Source of the DNA: Daphnia carinata
Taxonomy: Eukaryota; Arthropoda; Branchiopoda; Diplostraca; Daphniidae
Direction: 5' to 3'
Assembly (NCBI RefSeq): GCF_022539665.2
Contig: NC_081337.1
Span: 7,354,679-7,418,678, forward strand
Length of the DNA stretch: 64,000 nucleotides
Shown here: piece after piece, positions 54,001 through 64,000 of the stretch
Numbering within the stretch: position 1 is the first letter of the stretch
Layout of the letters: each line of letters opens with the position of its first letter
Made by a program: the position numbers and the translations under genes
The notes under the pieces: model-generated
Databases searched by the model: none
Seen by the model: only the letters and a program-made list of their open reading frames with translations
Told to the model about the DNA's origin: nothing

Positions 54001-55250
54001 CCCGAATAGAAATAATCCCGGAAATAGTGAACGTTCACAATCCGCTGGATCACGTTCCAAATTCCCTTTTTTTGTCTGTGGTATAAGAATATTCGAATTT
54101 GTCAATTTCGCATTCTACGTTGATTGGAAATATGCGCCTCATCGTTCAAAAGATGTTTTTCCATTGTGCAACACGGGTAACGCTTATTACCTGTTAACAG
54201 ACATTTCAACGTTGAAACGTTTGCATGAGATACACGGCATGAATAGAACATTACAACATATCATCCCATGCACGAAAAAGAGGCTTGAAATACGTTAAAA
54301 GGTCGTGACGCTACCATAACATCGATATTAACCGCGTGACCTATGAATGGGATTAGTCGTTGCGTGAGAGATATCGTTCCAAATTTTCACAGTACAAAAT
54401 GTCTCGTATTTAAACACTAAAGAATTATGATGTTGCTTTTCAACGATCGTGAAACATCATACTCTCAAGCTAGCTAGACGTTATACATGACATCCAAAGA
54501 TGAAAAATATTTCTTTATGTGCATGAGGCTCTGTTCAAGATGAAGTCGTTCGGGATACGGTCAAACGTCATGCAATAGATTGAAATTAGCCTTCCCGCCT
54601 TACTCGAGGTCTAAGGGAGTTTTATTGTGTGATGTCATATGGTGAAAGATCTTTTCGTTGGTCAAAAAACGCCCCAGCTAACACACCCGAATACCTGACG
54701 ATATTATTGCATTTTATTCAAAAATGAAGTAAATAACAGGAAAACCAATGTTTTACTCTCAAATTTGGTTATAATAGGTTTAATTTTATCGAATTCCACG
54801 TACACGAAAGCCCGATTTCTAATTTCACACAAAAGTTGAGCTGAAAAAATAAGCCCGACAAAAAAAATAAGGCCGACAAAAAGAATAAGCCCGACTTCTT
54901 TGCGCACTTCTTTCATTTTTTCAAAAACCTTGATATAGCTAATGCATACCTAATTTAGATGCAAAATTTAATAAGGATTAAAAAAAACAACTTAAATTTT
55001 TTGTAGGGCTCTTGAGTTGTCCAAATTGAAATTTAGTTTTTATATATACTTATTAAATATCATATAATTTTCTGCATTACTCTTACTGTAGTCTTTATTT
55101 AAGACTGAAGGTGTATGTGTACTGTAGCGCAAACGTCTTTCATGTTGCCAATTCTAAGGCGAGAAAAGTTAATCGGATTCGTGGTGTGCGCGGCTGCTTT
55201 AAGGAACCTCAAATGCCACCATTATTGTTTCTGCCCTTTTGGTAGGCCTA
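51001..55250. other. non-coding stretch: pyrimidine-rich block then AT-rich DNA
   Basis: No recognisable gene. About 51215-51430 is strongly T/C-rich on the plus strand, with CTT repeats near 51242-51258. It gives spurious Phe/Ser-rich frames in all three plus frames. A three-unit tandem repeat lies at 54844-54895 within an AT-rich, frame-poor segment that reaches 55250. Confidence 0.55.
54844..54895. repeat. three-unit imperfect tandem repeat, 16-18 base period
   Basis: Units end in AATAAGCCCGAC, AATAAGGCCGAC and AATAAGCCCGAC (54844-54859, 54860-54877, 54878-54895), separated by A-rich spacers. On the minus strand they read as a Val-Gly-Leu-Ile repeat in a short frame that is unlikely to be coding. 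Confidence 0.85.
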
Positions 55251-58200
55251 CTCCTAGATGGTTACAATGTACACACAGTTAATAGCTTCGTCGGTTGCCT
55301 CTTCTCCTCTGCTTGTCCCGATATTTGCAAACACCAGAAGCCTCCCCGCCCAAAACGCCGGTTTGCATGAGCGTGTCTTTGGCAGGCAAACAAAACAGGC
55401 GGGACATAACGACCGTAAACAAATGGAACGAGCCCCTCGAAAACTGGTATATAGTAAGAAGAAAAAGGGAGATTCCATCATCTATCAAAAACGAAACGAC
55501 TATATGCCGCTGCTGGAAAACGCGAGGAGGAGCCGGTCGTATAAGCGAGCGTTTATGTATCAGCAACAGCCATCGGGTAATTTACGTTCACTGGCTATCA
55601 AAGGAAATAACGACAGCCAAGCAGCCCGCAGTTCACTGTATATATATACACACACACCAGCCATTGCATTTATACCGCCGCATTTTTCTTTCTTTTCTCT
55701 TGTCGATTCTTTTTATTGATGCCCTTCTATGTAGCCTTAGTCCGCTATAGATGATAGGAAAGGGATATTAGAGATGGAAAAAAAACAGCCGGTAGAGTGT
55801 TACACAGAAGCCTATAGAGCACCATTATGTAGTAGAAGAAAAAAATTGTACATTTTTTTTTTTATTTCTTTTTTTTTTTTTAACGCTTGATATAAATTCA
55901 TGCCGCCAATGGCGGAGGCCTCAAAGAAATGTTTCGACAGCTGTGCAGCAGTTAACTAGACAACATCGTTCATCGAGCATGAGCGATAACGGCGAGTTGA
56001 TAGGAAGAAAGGTAGATCGAATCCTCTAGCACATAGTCGAAAACGGAAATGAGGAGGCTAAAGAAAAGGAAAAGACCCATACATCTTCCCAACCGCTTTT
56101 TCCAGTTAACGAGTTGTTAGTTGTAACGAACGACAGGTTGAGGAGCTCGTCCATTTTCCGATATCACGTATTTTTTTTGTTGTTGTGCGTTCGCCTTCTT
56201 CACTAGGCCGCTCCTTCAACCCACCATTCTCAAATCATAAATCCTTTGAGTACCACCCATAATATAGGCACAAGACTTTCCCCTTTGATATTGGCTTCCT
56301 TTATTTTGTATTCTATTATAGTATTATAATATAACGACGACAAACAATACTTTGTAGAACGTATCTTGTTTCTTTGTCTCGAATACCTTTTACTCAAATA
56401 GCGTCTTTGCTTCTGTGTTTTAAATTTTCGATGTTTGTTTTTTTTTGTTCTTTTTTAGACAAAAATTCAAACGAAAATATACAATTTCGTATGCGAGCTG
56501 TGCGAGATGACGTACACGAGACGTGACCATACGAGGCTTATATATCAATCCACACTTTTTATAGAATACACGCCGTATATTATACAAGTCCCCCCGACTG
56601 AGAGCTGCCGTCTGAAATGCGCCGTCTTTGTATGTTTCTGAGATACGCCGATCGAGCTGCAAGTGATCTCGAAAGAGGAAAGAAAATGAGTAACAACAAC
56701 ACGAAAAAAGAAGCCGAAGAAAGAAAAAACAGGATGCGCAATTCGATCAGGCTCACGAGCTGCACGAATTATTCAAATGATATGTTATCGCGCTCCCCAT
56801 AAGTGATGTTTCAATCCATTCCTTTATTTTCTTTCTCATCTTTCTGCTTCCTCCCGATACTTATATACAGTTGGGCGGCTCCCTTTATTATTATTTTTTT
56901 CTGAAATTCTTTTATCTCAGGTGCCGTCTACACAACCATGCCAAACCATAAATTTCCACGCGACAACGACTCGTGTCGCGAAGCAATAACTATAAAACAA
57001 GGAGAGATAAATTCACGTTTTTTTTTTTTTATTCTTTTCATTCCTATTACGGAGATATGATATAGCTGGCTTCCCTATTCATCCACTTACCCAAATGTCC
57101 TGCATGAAGGCTATGCGCATTATTTAGTAAAACAAACGAACGTCCGTCAAGACAACAAGAAGCATAGAAAAAAAAAACAAATCAAGATTTATCGTTGCAA
57201 GGAATTTCGTATAGTTAGTAATTAAACTTCATTTTATCTTTTAGGAATTCCTTATTCAACATAAATACCTTTTTTTTTTTTGTTTTTTGTGTCTTGTCGG
57301 TGTGTCCGTGGTATCGTCGTGGGTGCAACCCTCGAACTGTTGTGTACGCGTTAATTTTAAAACAAGAAATGTAAAATTGCCAATTGACAGTTGGTGCACG
57401 CTTGATTGAGATTTCTTCTGTCGGAATCGGCGACTTTTGTCGGCTTGAATTCGGCATTGAAGAAAAGAAAAATGGAGCGGGCGACGATGATGTGGGTTGA
57501 CTGGCTTTTGTCAAAGTTTCTGCTCATTTTGCATTTCTCTCTCTGTTTAGTTTTTCATTTTTCTCTCTTTGAAAACATGAAAAGGAGATTTCTTTTTTTT
57601 GTCTGTACATTTTCCATTGAAATGTTTCGTCATCTCAGCCCGTTTGAAGCGCGTCAGTCAGCGACCACGTAGACAGCATCCATTTTTATGTATAATCTCT
57701 CCTGCTTCGTCTGAAGCTTTGTGCTTATTCTCTCGAGGCCAACTTGAAATCGACCAATATATTTTCCCCAATATGCACGTCAATAATATTCCACTCGCCC
57801 AGCCTAAGCAGAGAACGACAGATGGAATCAGCCTTGTATTTTGCACACAATATTCCTCGGCTGGAATCTAATCGGCAAACACAAGTAGCAAATAGATGTA
57901 ATTTAACAAAGCAACTGTATTTATCGAAGGCCATTTTTGAATTATTCCAGTTATCAACAACGGGTTCGAAACTTGCCCTTTCAGCAGGAGAAATGCAAGT
58001 GAATCATATACAAAGAATTGCTAATAACTCGGTAGGTAACCCCATTGATTTCAATTCGGTTTCCTTTTGGTAGGGAAACCGAATTTATTTATCGATAAAT
58101 GTAACCGAATAAATATAAAAAAACGTCCGTGACGCGGCTTGTGTTGCCGACCGGAGGACTCCCATTGCTTGTGTAGCGAGATAACATTAACGCCGACGTT

Positions 58201-59517
58201 ATAGGGTTTATGTTACGTTGTGGAGGCAACCGTGCGATAAACCAGGCAACAATCCGAATCATCACACACAGTCAACCTGAATCGCTAGATTATTATTCAA
58301 CCGCGAGCTAGAGTTTCGTGATTTCGCCGCTTATCTGTTCCGCCTGGCGGGGTTTGAGCGACGGTAGGGAGGTGGGCCGTAGAAAATAGACACATTATAC
58401 GTGGAGGCTGGAGAGGAAGCTAAACCAAGTTATGAAGATTGCTGATGTTCATCTGTGTACCCCTCGTGCATATTGCATACTCAGCGGCATACATAAAGTC
58501 GGAAGTCAGCGAAACTCAACCAAACCAGCGGCAACGGCATGCACGCATCCCCTAACTCTATATGCATCCGTCCCATAATTCATTAGTGCATACACGCCTA
58601 TATTTTGGTATGGGGAACTTCAAGATAAACGATTGGGTCAATCCTCGGAGAGAGAGAGAGGAAAATTTATCTCTCCTGTTGCTACGCTTTAATTCCCTTT
58701 TGCCATGGTGCTAGAACACTGGACGTGACATGGCTCACGCTATCTGGCAGAGCTGGCGTGGGTGGGATCGAAGGAGATGAAGACGAACAAAAAAGAAAAA
58801 GCGAGGATGTAAAGAAAACGGACATACTGTCGTAAGATCCCTACCAATCCGCCATGTAATGGTCCCGCCAAAGGCGAGGGAAAAGAAGGACAGAGGTTCA
58901 CCTATCAACACTTTTTGCATTCACGAAAAAGAAAGAGAGAAGAATGAAAGACAAAAGAAAGGTCGTTGCAGAAAAGCGGAGATGAGCATAAAAAAAGGAG
59001 GTTGACAACAAGACGAGACAAAGATCGAAAAGGGCTGCAGAGCTGATGACGTCGGCTTTATCTATCGCCATTCATTTTTTTTTGTTTCCTTCTTCCTTGC
59101 TCTCTATTCTCTAAACGATGGAAAAACCAGTAGGCGGAAAGCTGCGGTTGTTTGGTGCAAAATTCTGCCATCACATCCAGCTGTTGGCCGAGGAAATAAT
59201 TAATAAAACATGTACCTAATAGACGTGTACTACTTCCAACATTCAACTTGGAAATCTGGAGAGGTTAGCAAAGATTTCATTTCCAATTTTCCATCATAAT
59301 TTTTCTACTTCAAGGCTAGGGAGCAGAAACAGAAATTGGAAGGGAAAGAAAATGCATGACCGATAAAATGTGACAGTGTAAAACATGTACATCCAAAAGG
59401 AATTCGAGCCACACGTCATCGATTTCCCTATCGATGACATCTATTCCATCCTGCTTCTTTTTGTGATGGCCCACGAATCCCGCAGAGAATAGTGGGAAGT
59501 GGTCGCTTAGGAACCAA
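55251..59517. other. region 3' of the TRIM-NHL gene
   Basis: No second gene is supported. The 3'-UTR of the minus-strand TRIM-NHL gene must start at 59517. I see no AATAAA close by; an ATTAAA on the minus strand covers 58693-58688 and an AATAAA 58089-58084, so the poly(A) site is undetermined. The segment also holds two long overlapping plus-strand frames (55258-55719 and 55295-55750) and an inverted repeat with a DRE-type octamer near 58053-58100. Confidence 0.5.
58053..58100. repeat. 12-bp inverted repeat followed by a 14-base palindrome with DRE octamer
   Basis: AATTCGGTTTCC (58053-58064) and GGAAACCGAATT (58074-58085) are exact reverse complements with a 9-base loop. Immediately after lies ATTTATCGATAAAT (58087-58100), containing TATCGATA, the DREF-binding element known from Drosophila housekeeping promoters. 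A further copy of AACCGAAT follows at about 58103-58110. Confidence 0.85.
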
Positions 59518-62500
59518 TCAGAAGAATTGTATGCAATGGTTCTTGAAATCGGTGACAATAATATCCATATCCTTGGAGAGAGTCAGTCCAGAAATCCAAT
59601 TAAATTGACCGGGGCCTGCTCCTTTGGTCCCTAGTGTTCGCACAAAGTTGCCATTCGGACGAAAAATTTGAATTCTCCCGTTGCCATTATCACCAACCAG
59701 AATAAATCCTATACGCCATAAAAGAACGTTAAATTTTCCGTACAATACATTTTGTGAATGTTTGAGATAGAACCTTGGTCATCGATGGCCAGACATTCAG
59801 GATGTTGGAATTGACCGCGTTGTGTACCCCGAAAACCGAAGACGACGACACGCTCACCGTTCGTTCCAAAGACTTTAATCCTGCAATTACCAAAATCGCA
59901 GACAGCGACGCGCGATCCATCGGGTGAGACCTTAGCAAAAATAAACAGACCACAAAAACAGCAACACATTATTTTTTGCGAAATATCAATCTTTAACATC
60001 CGCTTGTAGAAGATCCTTACCGCCACCCCGGTTGGTTCGCTAAATTCCCTCTTCTGGTAGAGCTTCCCACCGGGGAGAGTCATCGACGAGACGGCGCCCA
60101 ATTCTCGGAAATAGATGCCATTTCGATCGAGGACCTTGTTACGCGAATAGCACACACAAAGCCCGACATGAAAGAAAGACACAATCGTTAGAGAGGGCTT
60201 TTTGTCACGTGGCTTAGGCTTATGGCTTAGAAAACGAACAAGCTGCTCGTTGCTGACAATCGATAGGGCTAGGTTTGCTTCCTCTTCCCAAAATTTACGT
60301 TCTTTGGCATACTTAACTCTGCACATGGCAAAAAATGAAATACGAGCAGTTAGGACGCGAAATTCAAAATGCGCACACCTGGACTCGATCGTTGCACGTA
60401 TCGCAGACGTAGATGTAGCCTTTGGAATCGACGGCGATGCCTTCTGGTGATCGGAAATGGCCTGGAGATGTTCCTTTGACGCCGATCTGGCGTTCGTAGA
60501 CACCGTCTTTGTTGAATACTTGAATGCAATTCAGCCACTTGTCTGCAGGTAAAAGCAAACAACAAAATCAAATCATCAAGGTAATTACTGAACAAGACAT
60601 CAGGGAATCGTTCCGAATCAAATAAGGATTGACGTTCTGGCAGTAATCAACATTCAAGAGTTATAACGAAGAAAATGAGAACTGCTTTCCTGTTCCTTCC
60701 CCGCAATATCCCTTCTATTCTTTATTCCCCTTTTGGTACATTACAAGACGAAGCTTCAATTAATTATCGGACCTGCTCTGTAGTTGGAGCGTCATAACCA
60801 GAATCAGAGACTCCAACTTTCTTTGTTCCTTTGTCTCACTTTCTGTGCCAGACATTTCGACATGCGTTGCTTAGACGTACACTACCTGTGACGTAGATCT
60901 CTTCAGCCACTGTTGAAAACGCAATACCGAAAGGGCAAAGAAAGGTTCCACAATTAGTGGACGGAGCCGTCGTCAAAGATGTGCCCTGAAAGCAAAAACG
61001 TAACTTTAGTACATCACGTCACGCCGAAGCGGAAAGTGATTAACAAGTGGGCAACCGATGATATAGACAATGAAATGATATATCTTTCTCAAAAGAAAAA
61101 GAAAAAAGGATCATTAGTTTAGTGTCGACGCACTCACGTGAGACACTGTGCTACTGCTACCACCTCGTAGGTCCGATCGATAAGGGCTGCCCAAAGATTT
61201 TATTATCTTGCCACTCTTGTCGACGACATAAACGCGATGGCTGTCGGTTGCTGCCACGTAGATTTCACCCGTCCATGGCGAGACGGCCACGCCAGCTGGA
61301 CGTTGTAAAAGATTGGACGTGATGCGCTGGCGCGGATGACCAGGCAACGACCTTAACAATTACGATCAAACATAAAAAACATTTATCTCTGTCGTTTTGT
61401 GACGCTTCATACAAAAGACATGTCAGCTCAACCTTTCACGTATCTCAGTGTCACACTCAAACGAGCGGCTCGGTTACACACACACACATATACTTTCGCA
61501 CATGATTCATTTCCTGCTTCGTCCAGCTTCATGCCCCTCCTTCCGCACCATAAAACATCAATCATGGATGCCTCATTCTCGTTATCTGGTTTGGCTTTAC
61601 CTTTTTTTTTCCTCTCCAAATGCTAACTTCCTATGACGCATTAGGTTGCAGAGGGTGGGCGCGGTTCATTACCTGTAGTAGAGAGATTGCTTATCAGCAC
61701 TGGACTGATATTCAGGTGGCTTTTTACAGTCGGTAGGTGGTGCCGAATAGGATGCCAAAAGGGCAGGCTCGATGGGGTAGGTGAACAACACTCGTCGGTT
61801 TCTCATGCGGCTATGGGTCGATGATTCGTTCGAAACGGAAGAACAAACGGAAGGGTGAAGTACTGCGGCAGAAGCAGTGGAAATGGAGGTTGCGACGCAT
61901 CCATCTGTCCCATCCGTCTCGGTCGATTCGCAAGTCAGCGACAACTCTTCACTGTCAAACATCAAGCGGGCCGTGCCGCAGAGACGCGCTGTCTGCAGGA
62001 TAGCTTCCGAGCGCTTCAGCACGTCCGCCTATTGAACAACATGCAAGACAAAGCCATGAAGTTGAAGATCGATTAACGATGGTGGATTCAGTGTTTTCTT
62101 TTGAACGTACATTTGGTACGGGCTCTTCATCACGCGATCCAATGGTCGGAGTCTGGGCCAGGATTTGATCACAAAGTTTTTGGATTTCGGTGAATGTCGC
62201 CGCTTCCTCCTCGCGCCACAACTTCAATTTCACTAATAGCTGTTCCTGTTTCTCCGACAGTTGCTGCATTTGGATAGCAATAGAGGCTCGTACGTTGTCG
62301 CGTATTTTCTTATAGCGCGCCTGTATCAACAAATTTATTCAATTACACACTGGAACACGACAGGAGGCAAAATGAAACCATTCGCCGCATTTGCGACTAA
62401 CCTTAGATTCTTGTTTGATTAAACACAGCCGCTGTTTCTCGGCAAACAGGTCGTCAATTACATCTGACCAATTCTTCTTCAATTGCGTGGTGTGCAGTAG

Positions 62501-63239
62501 GTGGCAACTCTTGCAAAATAACTGGTGGCAGCCAGCACACGTGTAGTAAAAAACAAAGATAAGATTAAAATGTGTCTCACAGTTGACGTGGTGCGTAAAT
62601 TTGAACAAACGAAAATGGGCTCACTTGGTCGCAATGCTGGCATGTTAAATTACTCTGGGGTCTGCACGAACAGCGGAAACAAATATCAATTCCTTTGCTG
62701 GTTTCCTTCGCTGAATTGCTCTCATCTTTTGTGCTGGAACCGGTCGAAAGAGACTCGATAAATGCCTGTAAAAGGATATTGGTTGGGAAAGCGTTGATTC
62801 CCTCCAACGGAAGAGCCACCTCAAGCCGACAGGTAGGGCAACTGATGGCAGTCAAGTTCGTTTCAGCGTAAATCCGCAGGCAGTCCAGGCAAAATGTGTG
62901 TTGGCATGGCAACTAGAGTTAATTCGTGTAAAAAGAAGACGCATATTTATGAACAACAACTTTCTTTTTTCTTATTTTTAAGAACGTTCAAATTCAAATC
63001 CAAATAGAGACCATAGTTGGGCGGCGTAGTTGTTCTAGGCAAATGGCGCAGCGCACCAAATCTTCCAATGTTTGACTGGCGTGACGAAGAGGCACTTTCG
63101 AACGCTCGGACGTCGGACGCTTTTCCTCATTTAATGTCGGAGATCGACGAAGATTCTTATGACGGCTGCTGTTCGGATTTGCTCCGGATCCAGGAATGTA
63201 ATGTTTATTCGCCTCTTTGTCCGTTACGACGAGAGGCAT
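59518..63239 (-). CDS. TRIM-NHL E3 ubiquitin ligase, nhl-1/thin-like (RING, B-box, coiled coil, six NHL repeats), 11 exons
   Basis: Seen: coding exons in transcription order are 63239-63012, 62912-62625, 62521-62402, 62320-62111, 62028-61673, 61351-61138, 60985-60886, 60542-60379, 60134-60021, 59930-59774 and 59708-59518. All ten introns are GT-AG. The coding total is 2142 bases, giving 713 residues plus TGA, and all phases close. The RING is C3HC4 at residues 64-104 (C64, C67, C79, H81, C84, C87, C101, C104), followed by an AFPTN segment at 117-121. A B-box lies at 154-182, a coiled coil at about 190-268, a Ser/Thr-rich linker at 283-400, and NHL repeats at about 418-713. Known of the family: TRIM-NHL proteins transfer ubiquitin through the RING and bind protein or RNA partners through the propeller. 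Fly thin and TRIM32 maintain muscle; worm nhl-1 binds E2 enzymes. Inferred: a complete, functional cytoplasmic E3. The RING followed by AFPTN and the B-box spacing favour nhl-1/thin over mei-P26, brat or TRIM71, from memory of the family and without a search. Confidence 0.93.
59521..61302 (-). other. six-repeat NHL beta-propeller coding segment
   Basis: Six NHL repeats are recognisable, each with a P-x-G-[IVL]-A-[VFIL] opening, a hydrophobic inner strand and an [IV]-x-V-[FVL]...G...[LI/F]G close. Approximate residues are 418-455, 489-526, 537-573, 593-630, 641-677 and 688-713. The opening is degenerate in blade 5 (PECLAID, 642-648) and blade 6 (ISGLTLS, 689-695). The protein stops two Phe residues after NHCIQ in blade 6. 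That is the usual way NHL proteins end, and it supports the chosen stop. Blade 2 is built from two exons, one of them only 100 bases long (60886-60985). Introns cut the blades at different places, so there is no one-exon-per-blade pattern. Confidence 0.9.
62492..62681 (-). other. B-box zinc-binding segment split by an intron
   Basis: Potential ligands are C154, C157, C167, C170, C175, C178 and H182, with spacing Cx2C-x9-Cx2C-x4-Cx2C-x3-H. The intron 62522-62624 separates Gln172 from Leu173 and lies inside the motif. A second His after H182, as in canonical B-box 2, is not seen. H179 or C159 would have to complete the second site. The Cx2C-D-x3-Cx2C-x3-H core is typical of thin/nhl-1-type B-boxes as I know them. 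Confidence 0.8.
62829..63050 (-). other. RING finger coding segment split by an intron
   Basis: The eight zinc ligands C64, C67, C79, H81, C84, C87, C101 and C104 are all present. Spacing is Cx2C-x11-CxH-x2-Cx2C-x13-Cx2C, a classical C3HC4 RING. The 99-base intron (62913-63011) falls exactly between residue 76 (Met) and residue 77 (Leu), so neither exon alone shows a full RING. Ile66 after the first Cys and Pro102 in the last Cys pair sit where E2-contacting residues lie in active RINGs. This suggests, by inference, an active ligase. Confidence 0.93.
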
Positions 63240-63280
63240 TTTGATGTATCCTTTATTTTTCGGCTCACAAGTTTACAGCT
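63237..63280 (-). promoter_or_regulatory. start-codon context and probable 5'-UTR splice acceptor of the TRIM-NHL gene
   Basis: The ATG at 63239-63237 is preceded by CAAA, giving A at -3, a favourable arthropod context. An in-frame TAA lies 36 bases upstream (63275-63273), so the coding region cannot extend further 5' in this exon. A pyrimidine-rich stretch ending in TTCTAG closes at 63279. It would make 63278 the first base of this exon, implying at least one separate 5'-UTR exon upstream. The acceptor is a prediction only. Confidence 0.5.
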
Positions 63281-64000
63281 AGAATAAAGAGGTAACAGTT
63301 AGAGCTTGAGTTTGTTCAGTGCCACACATGCCATCTGGCCATGTAAATGCGAAAGAAACCAAACAACAATAACGACTAACGACTAGACATTCCAAATCAT
63401 TCCATAAACCAAAAGTCCTTGCATGAGACGGCAAGATAAGATGGATATCATGATTCACAATTTCATATGGACCAACCTTATCAGTGCATTCTCACGTTTT
63501 GGAATTGCATGCATCAGAAGTTAGCCTATGAGAAATTAACTTAGCTACATTACATATATTTGTCGCACATAAGTAACTGTGACGATAGAAGAAAATTTTT
63601 TTGTAAAAAGTGGTTTATAAACCATTGTTCTCAGTAACTTGAAATTTAGCGATATACTCGTGTGCAAGTTTTTGAAACCTTTTCAAACATTGTTCAATAG
63701 TGTAACGCTGTTTATCCACTTGGAATATGTCCATTACTATCTCAAACGTGATCCAGTATTGTAAATTTATGGGAATTAAGAGATGGGAAGATGTCATAAA
63801 GAAATGGATGTTGCTTATTTGTACGCAATGTCCCTAACGTTTTTCTAACTACCGTAGTAGACCATTAAAAATTAACAAACGAAACGGGTAAACTAAAATT
63901 TCGTAATCTACAATTTGACAAAAGTGATGATGGTGATGCACTAAAAAATTACCTGATGGGTTGGGGTGGTCACGTGTCGTGAAGCGTTATGTAATTTTAA
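63280..64000. other. upstream region of the TRIM-NHL gene
   Basis: This stretch is AT-rich. It holds a donor-like CAG/GTAATT on the minus strand with the exon side ending at 63953, an E-box CACGTG at 63971-63976, and the palindrome TGGTTTATAAACCA at 63611-63624. It also holds the short open frame described separately. The donor could pair with the acceptor at 63279 to form a 5'-UTR intron of about 675 bases. No TATA box was identified at a convincing position. Confidence 0.35.
63615..63797 (-). other. short open frame of unknown status, weak Myb/SANT-like helix
   Basis: Sixty codons run from an ATG to TAA, and the frame is open for 73 codons back to a stop at 63836-63834. The C-terminal half contains YTIEQCLKRFQKLAHEYIAKF-type spacing (Y-T-x-E-Q-C-x6-L-x3-Y), which recalls the third helix of Myb/SANT-like domains. 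It has charged amphipathic character, unlike the Phe/Lys-rich chance frames elsewhere. It could be a terminal exon of a gene continuing beyond 64000, a relic, or chance. It also lies in the predicted 5'-UTR intron of the TRIM-NHL gene. No function is claimed. Confidence 0.2.

Noticed and set aside
57960-57980. GGGTTCGAAAC, resembling a tRNA B box.
   Set aside because: The stem does not pair and no A box lies upstream.

Overview
The window reads as nuclear DNA of a small-genome invertebrate, most likely an arthropod. There are no operons or Shine-Dalgarno-type gene starts. Microsatellites and long homopolymers are everywhere (A36, T33, G19). The one clear gene is split by ten short GT-AG introns of 65-343 bases. 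The encoded protein belongs to the animal TRIM-NHL family. A water flea (Daphnia) type genome would fit the short introns and homopolymer-rich spacers, but this is inference; no species-specific marker was seen.

Layout: bases 1-59517 hold no gene I can support. This stretch has many short open frames, almost all low-complexity (poly-Phe/poly-Lys from T/A runs, Val-Cys from GT repeats) and none with a recognisable domain. It contains simple repeats, poly-G/C tracts, homopurine and homopyrimidine tracts and several perfect inverted repeats, catalogued below by segment. I found no convincing tRNA, rRNA, transposase or reverse transcriptase, and no CRISPR array.

Bases 59518-63239, minus strand, hold a complete 11-exon gene. 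I could reconstruct it base by base, with every reading phase closing. It encodes a 713-residue protein: RING finger, B-box, coiled coil, Ser/Thr-rich linker and six NHL repeats, the last ending at the stop codon. The family is that of C. elegans nhl-1 and Drosophila thin (TRIM32-like E3 ubiquitin ligases). The start is supported by an upstream in-frame stop and a good initiation context.

Bases 63240-64000 lie upstream of this gene. They contain a probable 5'-UTR splice acceptor, a possible distal 5'-UTR donor, an E-box, and a 60-73 codon open frame with a weak Myb/SANT-like look that could be an exon remnant or chance.

The most interesting large-scale point is the contrast between a compact, intron-poor-in-length gene and about 59 kb beside it with no recognisable coding. 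Either this is a true gene desert with regulatory content, or it is a giant intron or non-coding transcript that cannot be seen without expression data. I found no evidence for a novel multi-gene system.
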